Part shown: in pieces, positions 9,216 to 17,154 of the stretch
Layout of the letters: each line of letters starts with the position of its first letter
Numbering within the stretch: position 1 is the stretch's first letter
Source of the DNA: Salinimicrobium gaetbulicola
GTDB lineage: Bacteria; Bacteroidota; Bacteroidia; Flavobacteriales; Flavobacteriaceae
Assembly (NCBI RefSeq): GCF_042676025.1
Contig: NZ_JBHTJP010000032.1
Coordinates: forward strand, 434,001 to 498,000
Length of the DNA stretch: 64,000 bases
Reading direction: 5' to 3'
The notes under the pieces: model-generated
What the model saw: the letters and a program-made list of their open reading frames with translations, nothing else
Database searches by the model: none
Told to the model about the DNA's origin: nothing
Position numbers and translations under genes: made by a program

Positions 9216-9778
9216 AGTTCTTCTTTCAAAAGACGGTCTAAAAGCTCTCTAAAATTATCATCATTCCAGTTTGCCGCCCCGGTTTTATTAACCACGATCT
9301 CCCCGGTTTTAGAGATCACATAAGTGGTAGGAAGACTATAAGATTGCAATATTTCGGGCGACATGCTCATAGGTTGAAAAATGGGTAATGTATATCCTTT
9401 TTTCTGAAGGAAAGCAGTAAGAGCCTCTGTTTCTTCCGAAGAGACAAAGTAGAAATTCACTTTACCATTATAATCATCGTACAATTTCTGAAAAGAAGGC
9501 ATTTCAGCGATACAGGGAGGGCACCAAGTGGCCCAAAGATTAACAACAGCAACCTGTCCCTGGGTTTCATTGAAGTGGTACACCTCACCATCCATCCCTT
9601 TAAGCCTCCAGTTGTAATTATCCAGTTCTTCTCTTTTTTCTTCGGAAATTTCCGAAGGACTAAAGGCTATAAGCCGGTTCAAACCTATCTGGATCGGTTT
9701 ACGGGTTTGTGGCACGATCAATAGAATTATGAAAATGATAAAAAGTATATTGGACCAGTTCTTTTTTAAAAAGTTCAT
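9212..9778 (-). CDS. membrane-anchored TlpA/ResA-like thioredoxin
   Basis: A 188-residue protein with one N-terminal membrane segment (about residues 8-24) and a periplasmic thioredoxin-fold domain. The redox motif WCPPC is at residues 85-89 (Cys86, Cys89), and the cis-proline region reads SLPTTYVI. Such proteins reduce disulfides outside the cytoplasm, for example in cytochrome c maturation or oxidative repair, and need a membrane donor of electrons. It stands alone, convergent with the GH3-family gene and divergent from the M3 peptidase gene. Good family call; no partner is visible. Confidence 0.88.
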   Translation of the reverse strand: MNFLKKNWSNILFIIFIILLIVPQTRKPIQIGLNRLIAFSPSEISEEKREELDNYNWRLKGMDGEVYHFNETQGQVAVVNLWATWCPPCIAEMPSFQKLYDDYNGKVNFYFVSSEETEALTAFLQKKGYTLPIFQPMSMSPEILQSYSLPTTYVISKTGEIVVNKTGAANWNDDNFRELLDRLLKEEL

Positions 9779-9883
9779 TTCAAGAAATTAAGGTATTCAA
9801 AAGTAATATAATTGAATGAGTTTTGGAGACTACTCTTAAGTCTGATAGGTATAATAACACTTCCTGTTTTTTCAATTTATTAG

Positions 9884-9891
9884 TATCTTCA
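9884..9891 (+). promoter_or_regulatory. possible -7 box for the M3 peptidase gene
   Basis: TATCTTCA resembles TAnnTTTG (two mismatches at the end) and lies 17 bases before the ATG. Weak evidence on its own; it is the best candidate in the 130-base gap. Confidence 0.3.
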
Positions 9892-9908
9892 GGCAAAATT
9901 TTATTTCA

Positions 9909-12119
9909 ATGAAACAACGAATATTTACCCCCACAAGAACCGGTTTAGGTTTATTGTCAGCAATAGTCCTTGCGAGCTGCGGTTCGGGAACAGAGGCTAC
10001 CGCACCGGTTGTAGAAAATGCACCAACAGTAGAAAAACATGCTCAAATGGCAGATATGAAGAATGATCTTTTACAGGAATGGACAGGCCCGTATGGCGGA
10101 GTACCTGCTTTTGACGAAATGGACCTTTCAAAGCTACAACCGGCCTTGGAAAAAGGTATGGAGCTCCATCTTAAGGAGATCGAAAAAATTGCCAATGATC
10201 CTGAAGCTCCCAATTTTGAAAACACCATTTTAGCAATGCAACGCGCTGGAAAACCTCTTGACCGTGCATTCTCCTATTATGGGATTTGGAGCAGTAATAT
10301 GTCTTCTCCTGAATTCAGGGAAATACAGCAGGAAATGGCTCCAAAGATCTCAGAGTATTCTTCAAAAATATCACAGAACAAGAAACTTTTTGAAAGGATC
10401 AAAGCGGTCTATGAGGCTTCCCTAAAAAATCCAATGGCTGCCGATAAGCAAAGAGCGGTTCAATTGATCTATGAAGATTTCGCAATAGACGGTGCCGACC
10501 TGAACGAAGAAGATAAAAAAAGATACGCTGAGATCAATAAAGAGCTATCTCAACTTTACACAAAGTTCTCAAACAATGTACTTGCGGAAGAAGAAAATTA
10601 CGTGGTCTTTCTTACCAAAGACCAGCTAAGCGGGCTTCCTGATTCATATATCACCGCTGCGGCAAAAGCTGCTGCCGATCGTGGAGAGGAAGGAAAATAT
10701 GCCGTTTTGAACACCCGTTCTTCTATGGATCCTTTCCTCACCTATTCAGATGAAAGGGAAATTCGCGAAAAAGTATGGAACAACTATTATTCCCGCGGTG
10801 ACAATAATGATGAATTTGACAACAAAGAAATCATCAAGCAGATCCTCAAGTTAAGAGATGAAAGGGTAGAACTTCTTGGGTATGACAATTATGCGCAATG
10901 GAGACTTCAAAACCGAATGGCCAAAACGCCTGAACGAGCCATGGAACTTATGGAAGCCGTTTGGCCTGCCGCTCTGGCTCGCGTAGAGGAAGAGGTTTCC
11001 GATATGCAACAGCTTGCCCGGGCAGAAGGTAAAGACATTGACATTGAGCCATGGGATTACCGTTATTACGCTGAAAAAGTAAGACAGGAAAAATATGACC
11101 TGGAATCAGATGAAGTGAAACAATACCTTCAATTAGATAAACTCACACAGGCCTTATTTTTCACAGCTGAAGAAGTTTTCAATTATGAATTCACACCGGT
11201 TGCCGAAGGAACTGTTCCTGTTTTCCATCCAGATGTGAAAGTTTGGGAAGTTACCGACAAGGATTCCGGGAAACATATTGGTCTTTGGTATCTTGATCCT
11301 TATGCCCGCAAAGGAAAACGTTCGGGCGCATGGGCAACTATGTACCGCAGCCACGCTGTAATGGACGGAAAAGAAGAAACCGTACTGGCTTCCAATAATT
11401 CCAATTTCATTAAGCCTGCTCCGGGAGAACCTACTTTGATCTCATGGGACGATGCTACCACTTTCTTCCATGAATTCGGGCACGCATTGCATTTCTTTGC
11501 TTCCGAAGTAAAATACCCGGTTCTAAACAGCGGCGTGAGAGATTATACCGAATTCCAATCGCAGTTGCTGGAAAGATGGCTTTCTACAGACAAGGTGATC
11601 AACCAATTCCTGGTGCATCATGAAACCGGAGAACCAATTCCACAGGAACTTGTAGCGAAGATCAAAAAGGCCTCTACCTTCAACCAGGGCTTTGCCACGA
11701 CAGAATTTCTCGCTTCTGCTCTAATGGATATGAAGTTGCATACTACAGATCCTGAAAAGATCGATATGGACACCTTCGAAAAAGAGACATTGAACGAGCT
11801 TAATATGCCCGAAGAGATCGTGATGCGACACAGAACTCCACATTTCGGGCACGTATTCTCAGGGGAAGGATATGCGACCGGTTATTACGGTTATTTGTGG
11901 GCTGATGTCTTGACCTCTGATGCTGCGGAAGCTTTCCGTGAGGCTCCGGGAGGATTCTATGATAAGGATGTGGCTCAAAAACTGGTAAAATACCTGTTCG
12001 CACCGAGAAACGCGATGGATCCAGCTGAAGCATACAGACTCTTCAGAGGAAGAGATGCTAAAATTGACGCTCTCATGAGAGATCGTGGATTTCCGGTGCC
12101 ATCAGAAAATGCACTATAA
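9909..12119 (+). CDS. M3 family zinc metallopeptidase lipoprotein (peptidyl-dipeptidase Dcp-like)
   Basis: A 736-residue oligopeptidase of family M3 that should cleave short peptides. The zinc motif HEFGH is at residues 521-525 (HExxH), with the downstream glutamate helix in the ERWLSTD region. The N-terminus is a lipoprotein signal peptide with a lipobox-like LASC (Cys at about residue 24), so the enzyme is probably anchored in the periplasm or outer membrane. This export is unlike cytosolic OpdA/PrlC, but is usual in Bacteroidetes for Dcp-like enzymes. A strong terminator follows directly. It is probably a nutrient or cell-envelope peptide scavenger. Confidence 0.92.
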   Translation: MKQRIFTPTRTGLGLLSAIVLASCGSGTEATAPVVENAPTVEKHAQMADMKNDLLQEWTGPYGGVPAFDEMDLSKLQPALEKGMELHLKEIEKIANDPEAPNFENTILAMQRAGKPLDRAFSYYGIWSSNMSSPEFREIQQEMAPKISEYSSKISQNKKLFERIKAVYEASLKNPMAADKQRAVQLIYEDFAIDGADLNEEDKKRYAEINKELSQLYTKFSNNVLAEEENYVVFLTKDQLSGLPDSYITAAAKAAADRGEEGKYAVLNTRSSMDPFLTYSDEREIREKVWNNYYSRGDNNDEFDNKEIIKQILKLRDERVELLGYDNYAQWRLQNRMAKTPERAMELMEAVWPAALARVEEEVSDMQQLARAEGKDIDIEPWDYRYYAEKVRQEKYDLESDEVKQYLQLDKLTQALFFTAEEVFNYEFTPVAEGTVPVFHPDVKVWEVTDKDSGKHIGLWYLDPYARKGKRSGAWATMYRSHAVMDGKEETVLASNNSNFIKPAPGEPTLISWDDATTFFHEFGHALHFFASEVKYPVLNSGVRDYTEFQSQLLERWLSTDKVINQFLVHHETGEPIPQELVAKIKKASTFNQGFATTEFLASALMDMKLHTTDPEKIDMDTFEKETLNELNMPEEIVMRHRTPHFGHVFSGEGYATGYYGYLWADVLTSDAAEAFREAPGGFYDKDVAQKLVKYLFAPRNAMDPAEAYRLFRGRDAKIDALMRDRGFPVPSENAL

Positions 12120-12140
12120 TATTATCAATGATAATCTTAG

Positions 12141-12170
12141 AAAGCCGGACCTGAAAAGTCCGGCTTTTTT
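12141..12170 (+). terminator. rho-independent terminator of the M3 peptidase gene
   Basis: A perfect 10-bp stem (AAAGCCGGAC / GTCCGGCTTT) with a 7-base loop and a run of T on the plus strand. The T run overlaps the last bases of the convergent oxidoreductase gene. Confidence 0.9.
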
Positions 12171-13605
12171 ATTTCTTCAGATCTTTAAAATGATCTTTCA
12201 TAACCTTTTCCGAAGCATGAAATCCGCTCATCCCATGCACTCCTCCACCCGGCGGGGTTGAGGAAGAACAAATATAAACTCTGGGATCGGGCGTGGAATA
12301 AGGTGATGTGGAAATAATCGGCCGGGTAAACATCTGGGTAATATCCTGTTTTCCGCCGTTGATATCCCCTCCAACTAAATTAGGATTGAAGCGTTCAAGA
12401 TCGTGGGTATTCATTTTTGACCGTGCTAAAATAGTATCCTTAAATCCAGGGGCAGCTCGCTCAATTTGATCTTCGATCAATGCCGAATGATCTTCAACAC
12501 TCCCATTAGGCACGTGTATATAAGCCCAGGCAGTGTGTTTCCCTTCAGGGGCACGGGTGGGATCAAAAGGTGAATGTTGAGCCACCAGCACGTAAGGTGT
12601 TTTCGATACACTGCCTCTGTGAATTCTCCTTTCGGAATTTTCAATCTCCCCCGGAGTAAATCCCAAATGGATGGTTCCCGCTGTTCGACATTTTTCACTC
12701 TTAAAGGGAATTGGTTCACTCAAGGCCCAATCTATTTTAAAAACTCCCGCACCATATTTATAGGCTTTCAACCTTTTCCTGTATAAATCGGAGAAATTTA
12801 ATCCCTTAATATTCAGGATCTGTCTGGGAGTAAGGTCAAATAAGAAAGCATAGGCATTTGGAAGGTCACGAATGTCGTTCACCATAGAGTTCAAAAAAAG
12901 CTCTCCGCCAAGAGATTGGTAATAATCCAGCAAGGATTTTATGAAATTTCCGGCTCCTCCTTTCGGGAAGGGCCAGTTGTACTTATGAGCACTCGCGCTT
13001 AAAACCAGGCCGAAGGAGGCAGAGGCAATATTATTTAAAGGCAAGGTTGAATGGGCAGCCGAACCATAGAAAAAAGCTTTGGTTCTGTCATTTTTGAAGA
13101 AATAATTCGAAAGTAAGCGGGCCGATGGTAAAGCCTTTAATCCGAATTTCATGAATGCTATTGGATATTTCGGAAATCTCAGGGGGGCCATCAGATCTTC
13201 ATCTATCTTTTCCCAGTCTTTTACCAGGGAACCAAATAACTTTAAATAAGCCTCTCTATCCTCTCCGAGCTGCTCAACTGTTTTGAAAAGATCTTTGTAA
13301 CACGCGTAAGATGTTCCGTCTTCAAAGGGATGCGCATAAGCTACCTCAGGGTGGATCCATTCTAATCCGTGATCTTTCAACGGAAGGTTCCTAAAAAATG
13401 GAGATGCCAGGCCCAACGGTAAAATTGCCGAACCTACATCATGCTTAAACCCCGGTAGAGTTAATTCCTGGGTACGTGTGGCACCACCGGGTGTAGAAGC
13501 TTGTTCAAAAACAGCTGTCGACAAGCCTTTTTTTTGAAGATTAATGGCGGCAGCAAGTCCGTTACTACCACTCCCAATAATTATGGCATCATATTTATTT
13601 GGCAT
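12169..13605 (-). CDS. FAD-dependent oxidoreductase, phytoene desaturase-like
   Basis: A 478-residue flavoprotein of the phytoene dehydrogenase/NAD(P)-binding Rossmann family. The dinucleotide motif GSGSNGLAAA lies at about residues 11-20, followed by the family arginine loop (PGGATRTQEL), and the C-terminal flavin-contact segment reads SSSTPPGGGVHGMSG. The substrate is unknown; this branch differs from true CrtI carotenoid desaturases. Its ATG overlaps the stop of the upstream SDR gene in a TGATG junction, so the pair is translationally coupled. A TTG at 13608 is possible but less likely. Confidence 0.82.
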   Translation of the reverse strand: MPNKYDAIIIGSGSNGLAAAINLQKKGLSTAVFEQASTPGGATRTQELTLPGFKHDVGSAILPLGLASPFFRNLPLKDHGLEWIHPEVAYAHPFEDGTSYACYKDLFKTVEQLGEDREAYLKLFGSLVKDWEKIDEDLMAPLRFPKYPIAFMKFGLKALPSARLLSNYFFKNDRTKAFFYGSAAHSTLPLNNIASASFGLVLSASAHKYNWPFPKGGAGNFIKSLLDYYQSLGGELFLNSMVNDIRDLPNAYAFLFDLTPRQILNIKGLNFSDLYRKRLKAYKYGAGVFKIDWALSEPIPFKSEKCRTAGTIHLGFTPGEIENSERRIHRGSVSKTPYVLVAQHSPFDPTRAPEGKHTAWAYIHVPNGSVEDHSALIEDQIERAAPGFKDTILARSKMNTHDLERFNPNLVGGDINGGKQDITQMFTRPIISTSPYSTPDPRVYICSSSTPPGGGVHGMSGFHASEKVMKDHFKDLKK

Positions 13606-14483
13606 CAAGGCAGGGATTTTAGATCGAGAGTGTCCAGATATTCCCGAAAAGTTTCGGTACCGTATTTATCCCCGATCATATCATGAGTCGTAATAAACTT
13701 AAAATACTTGAGTATTTCAGCAGTATCCTTATCCAACAGTTCAGGAATAAACATTCCCCATTCAGCTATCTTTTCAGGTACTTTAATGATCTTCCCTCCT
13801 ATTTTTTCAGAGATCATCTTAGCCATTTCAAGCCGGGTGTGGATTTTAGGGCCACCCACTTCCAAAAGTTCGGGTCCTTCAAATAAATTTTCGAGGATCA
13901 ATTTTGCGAGATCTCTTTGATGAATACTGTTCGTTTTTGCATTACCATCTCCCACAAGAGGAATCATTTTACGTTTAGCCATGATCGCGAGGTCATGAAG
14001 CCCGGAAAAAAAACCTACAGGCCTGATAATCGTAAAATCGAGGTCCGAGCCCTTCAATATCTCTTCTACCTTTTTATGAACCCTTGGGATCTCAAAATCA
14101 TGATTCAAAGAAGCTCCTTTGATGGAGACATAGACAAAACGGCTAACCTTATTATTCTGAGAATCTGTAATGAGATTTTGATTCGCTTCGAAGTCATCCT
14201 CATAGAAGCTATTTCCCCGATCGGTAAAAAGGCTTACGCTTTTTCCCATTGCGGAAATCACTACATCTATTCCTTCCGTTATATTCTGAATATCATAAAA
14301 TTCCTTTGCGGCATCCACTTTCCAGATATCATGAGTAAATGGTTTGACTTCCTCCTCTTCCTTCTTAGAAAGGATCAAAGCCCGAACATTAAAAGGACCG
14401 CCTTCTAAAAGCTTTAGAATTTCCAGTCCTAATGCTCCGGAAGCTCCCGCCAGCAGGATATTTTTGTTTCTTTCATTAATCAT
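13605..14483 (-). CDS. atypical SDR / NmrA-like NAD(P)-binding protein
   Basis: A 292-residue Rossmann-fold protein with the nucleotide-binding motif GASGALG at residues 13-19. The segment VYVSIKGASLNHDFEIPRVHKKVEE lacks a normal YxxxK catalytic pair, as in atypical short-chain dehydrogenases and NmrA-like sensors. The end of the protein (ITTHDMIGDKYGTETF) resembles complex I NDUFA9-like relatives. It may be a redox sensor or a reductase feeding the downstream FAD protein, with which it overlaps by one base at TGATG. Function beyond the fold is unknown. Confidence 0.78.
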   Translation of the reverse strand: MINERNKNILLAGASGALGLEILKLLEGGPFNVRALILSKKEEEEVKPFTHDIWKVDAAKEFYDIQNITEGIDVVISAMGKSVSLFTDRGNSFYEDDFEANQNLITDSQNNKVSRFVYVSIKGASLNHDFEIPRVHKKVEEILKGSDLDFTIIRPVGFFSGLHDLAIMAKRKMIPLVGDGNAKTNSIHQRDLAKLILENLFEGPELLEVGGPKIHTRLEMAKMISEKIGGKIIKVPEKIAEWGMFIPELLDKDTAEILKYFKFITTHDMIGDKYGTETFREYLDTLDLKSLP

Positions 14484-14569
14484 AACTCATTGAAATTACA
14501 GCAAAAAAAGGTTTCCCAAATGCTATTCCAGGTGATTAACAAAAGTTTAAAGCAAACTTGGCGGGAAGA

Positions 14570-14788
14570 TCAGGAGAGTTGTTTCTCCATTCTTTCGCGT
14601 TCCATTTCGCGACGACAAAATTTCTTTAATTTTTCCTTGGCTTTGGTAATTGAAACCACCTTGCGGTGATTACAGGAAATAACTTTGGTGGGTTTACGGG
14701 TGATAAGGTTGGATAAGGATTCTTTTTCTAGGTGGTCCAGCTTATCCAAATAAGGTTTGATTAGACCATAGATTTTAATAGCATCCAT
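14570..14788 (-). CDS. small basic hypothetical protein (72 residues)
   Basis: The product is short, charged and lysine-rich toward its C-terminus (SITKAKEKLKKFCRREMERE), with a helical look and no membrane segment. I do not recognise a named family. The ORF occupies the gap between the SDR gene and a 47-residue membrane peptide gene on the same strand, starts with ATG, and no other frame competes, so it is probably real. Function unknown. Confidence 0.55.
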   Translation of the reverse strand: MDAIKIYGLIKPYLDKLDHLEKESLSNLITRKPTKVISCNHRKVVSITKAKEKLKKFCRREMERERMEKQLS

Positions 14789-14890
14789 AATTCAAAAATT
14801 AGCTAAACAGTTAGCATTGAGTTGGTTTCCATATAAAGATATAAAAAAATCGGGAAAGCCCTGGAATAAGGAATAGAAAAGGCCATAAAA

Positions 14891-14919
14891 GGGTGGACAC
14901 CAAGATTTGGCGCCACCTC
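14891..14919 (-). terminator. probable terminator after the 47-residue membrane peptide gene
   Basis: On the minus strand a long hairpin (AGGTGG with an inner CGCCAA/TTGGTG stem) ends in CCACCC followed by TTTT. It lies 23 bases after the stop codon of the small gene. The T run is short. Confidence 0.45.
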
Positions 14920-14941
14920 TAAAAGATCTTTATGGAATAAT

Positions 14942-15085
14942 TTACTTCGTGAATTCCAAAATCACCAACACAATGGCAGTAAAAGCGATGATCACGATCG
15001 CTCCCAGTACAATAGCCACAATTACCTTTTGTGCTGTGGAAAACTCAAGGGTATAGTTGTTCCATAATTTAGTTAATGCACTCAT
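14942..15085 (-). CDS. small single-pass membrane protein (47 residues)
   Basis: ATG to TAA encodes 47 residues: a short N-terminal part (MSALTKLWNNYTLEF) and a hydrophobic segment of about 25 residues rich in Val, Ile and Ala, ending in EFTK. It looks like a genuine one-helix inner-membrane protein. A hairpin terminator follows on the same strand. It lies between a 72-residue hypothetical gene and the divergent MATE exporter gene. No family recognised. Confidence 0.6.
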   Translation of the reverse strand: MSALTKLWNNYTLEFSTAQKVIVAIVLGAIVIIAFTAIVLVILEFTK

Positions 15086-15317
15086 TTAATTAATTTTTAA
15101 TGTGTGAGAATTTTCACATCATGGATTAATTTAATCATTTTTTAAGTAACTGACAATCAGAATTTAATAAAAAACGACCAAATACTTCATCGGGCGACGA
15201 ACTACCATACTAGAATGATTTTCAGTATTTTATATAGAAAATATTAACTTTTAGGTTTAGGGGTTGGAAAAGGGGTGAATTAAATATTTTTTAGGAGCAT
15301 TTCCTTCCAGACTATAG

Positions 15318-15325
15318 TATTTTTG
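15318..15325 (+). promoter_or_regulatory. -7 promoter box for the MATE exporter
   Basis: TATTTTTG is a perfect TAnnTTTG match. It ends six bases before the ATG at 15332, the same tight spacing as at tilS, suggesting a transcript with almost no leader. Confidence 0.5.
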
Positions 15326-15331
15326 CAGGGA

Positions 15332-16699
15332 ATGGAAAAAAAGAACAAATACACCGAGGGAAAGATCTTCAACTCACTTTTTAGCCTGGCTGTTCCCATT
15401 ATACTTGCAAACATACTTCAAACAGCTTACCAGCTCATTGACACTTTTTGGCTAGGAAGACTGGGAGCCGATGCGGTAGCTGCAGTTAGTTTAAGCTTCC
15501 CGGTACTTTTCCTAGTATTATCTTTAGGATCCGGACTCACCCTTGCAGGCACCGTGCTGGTATCTCAATATAAAGGAGCGAATGATCAAAGAATGGTTGA
15601 TTTCAACTCATCTCAAACCATGTCCCTGATCTTCTTTATTTCCATACTTCTTTCAGCCGTAAGTTATTATTCTGCAGAGCCTTTAATGAAACTTATAGGA
15701 GCAGGTCCTGAAATACTTTCTTCATCGGTAAGTTATTTCAAGGTGTCTTCCCTGGGATTCGTGTTCTTATTCATGTTCTTTTCTTTCCAGTCCTTGATGC
15801 GGGGTATTGGTAACGTAATGCTGCCGGTATACATCGTTCTCTTCACGGTTTTCCTAAACCTGGTTTTAGATCCGCTGTTTATTTTTGGTTACGGAAGAAT
15901 TCCGGGATATGGTGTAGCCGGAGCAGCGATAGCAAGTATCATCACACAGGCACTGTCAGCCGTGATTGGTTTCTGGATCTTAAAAAGAGGCCAAAGCGGG
16001 ATCAAGATCCAAACGCGGGATATGTTCCCCCATCTTTCTACAATTAAGAAGATCGTGAATCTTGGTATTCCTTCCAGCCTGGAACAATCTACAAGGGCAT
16101 TAGGTATGACCATGATGGTGATCCTGGTAACTGGTTTTGGAAGTGAGGTGGTCGCAGCCTACGGGATCGGTGCCCGTATCTTAAGTTTTATCGTAATTCC
16201 CGCTTTGGGACTGGCTATCGCCACGACTTCCCTGGTAGGACAAAATGTAGGAGCGATCAAGATCAAAAGGGCGGAAAAAGTTGCCAACCTGAGCAGTCAG
16301 ATCGCATTTTTTGGGTTGACCGGAATGGGTTTGTTAATGTTCTTTTTCGCGGAACCGATAACAGCCTTTTTTATTCCTAATGATCCCGAGGTCATCAAAG
16401 ACGCCTCCCTCTTTATTAAGATCATGTCTCCAAGTTTTGGATTATTGGGAGTTCAACAGGTATTAAATGGAGTCTTTAATGGAGCAGGTTTTACAAAAGC
16501 CTCCATGCTGATATCTATTCTAAACCTTTGGATAATACGTTTTCCGCTTGCATACCTACTTTCTCATAAAACAGAAATAGGTTACGAAGGTATTTGGTGG
16601 GCCTTCCCTCTTTCAAATGCAGTCGCTGCGATCGTAGCATTCATTTATTTTAAGCAGGGTTATTGGAAACTGAGAGTTTTCCGCCGAAGAAAAGCTTAA
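15332..16699 (+). CDS. MATE family efflux transporter
   Basis: A 455-residue polytopic membrane protein of the MATE family, expected to expel cationic drugs or metabolites in exchange for Na+ or H+. Twelve hydrophobic segments are arranged as two similar halves; the first half begins LFSLAVPIILANILQTAYQLIDTFWLGRLGADAVAAV, broken here by the usual Gln/Asp positions of TM1, and the second with IVNLGIPSSLEQSTRALGM. An in-frame TTG nine bases upstream overlaps the promoter box, so ATG 15332 is chosen. It is monocistronic. Substrate cannot be inferred. Confidence 0.92.
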   Translation: MEKKNKYTEGKIFNSLFSLAVPIILANILQTAYQLIDTFWLGRLGADAVAAVSLSFPVLFLVLSLGSGLTLAGTVLVSQYKGANDQRMVDFNSSQTMSLIFFISILLSAVSYYSAEPLMKLIGAGPEILSSSVSYFKVSSLGFVFLFMFFSFQSLMRGIGNVMLPVYIVLFTVFLNLVLDPLFIFGYGRIPGYGVAGAAIASIITQALSAVIGFWILKRGQSGIKIQTRDMFPHLSTIKKIVNLGIPSSLEQSTRALGMTMMVILVTGFGSEVVAAYGIGARILSFIVIPALGLAIATTSLVGQNVGAIKIKRAEKVANLSSQIAFFGLTGMGLLMFFFAEPITAFFIPNDPEVIKDASLFIKIMSPSFGLLGVQQVLNGVFNGAGFTKASMLISILNLWIIRFPLAYLLSHKTEIGYEGIWWAFPLSNAVAAIVAFIYFKQGYWKLRVFRRRKA

Positions 16700-16846
16700 C
16701 TTCAAATTCTCTTTGCTTAATTCATTCTTATGATTTCAAAACCACCAAAGTACGACTATAGTACTATGTGTGGAGGTAAAAAAGAAAAACCGGTAGCTGT
16801 GAAAAAGGCCGGGTCACTTTTAAAAATTTTTCATTGACTGAAAACT

Positions 16847-16872
16847 AAAAAAAAAGCTGCCTTCCCGGCAAC
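16847..16872 (-). terminator. terminator after the lysine-rich small gene
   Basis: On the minus strand GTTGCC-GGGAA-GGCAGC (one G-U pair) is followed by nine T residues, 24 bases beyond the stop codon of the 35-residue gene. Confidence 0.7.
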
Positions 16873-16895
16873 CTTTATTTTATACAAAATTTAAG

Positions 16896-17003
16896 CTATG
16901 ATCTGTTCTTCTTTTTAGCGGCCTTGGCGGCACGCTTCTCTTTTAAACTCAAGACAGGTTCTTTCTTTGCTGAATTCTTTGACGGAGACTTTTCTTTTGC
17001 CAT
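16896..17003 (-). CDS. very small lysine/alanine-rich protein (35 residues)
   Basis: ATG to TAG encodes 35 residues, strongly basic: it begins MAKEKSPSKNSAKKEP and ends in a KEKRAAKAAKKK block. Small proteins with a KEKRAAK motif occur widely in Flavobacteria as unannotated or hypothetical genes (recalled, not searched). A terminator with a nine-T tail follows on the same strand, which supports a real transcript. The composition suggests a nucleic-acid or ribosome-binding peptide, but that is inference. Confidence 0.6.
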   Translation of the reverse strand: MAKEKSPSKNSAKKEPVLSLKEKRAAKAAKKKNRS

Positions 17004-17098
17004 GGTGTTTGTTGTATTTAAATGAACGTTTTAAATGTAGTAAAGTAAATCGTTGAAATGAGATTTAATAACAAAATTTTCAATAAAATAATTTCCAT

Positions 17099-17130
17099 AA
17101 AAAAAGCCTGAAAATTGAATTTTCAGGCTT
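17099..17130 (-). terminator. rho-independent terminator of lpdA
   Basis: A perfect 13-bp stem (AAGCCTGAAAATT and its complement) with a one-base centre, followed on the minus strand by seven T residues, 25 bases after the lpdA stop. Confidence 0.88.
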
Positions 17131-17154
17131 CCTGATATACTAAAAATCCAGTTT

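Noticed and set aside
13917..14408. 163-residue plus-strand ORF inside the SDR gene
   Set aside because: Shadow of the minus-strand Rossmann protein; composition is atypical for a gene.
17099..17130. Perfect inverted repeat considered as a mobile-element end or CRISPR-like repeat
   Set aside because: It occurs once, has a T tail after lpdA on the minus strand, and is a terminator.
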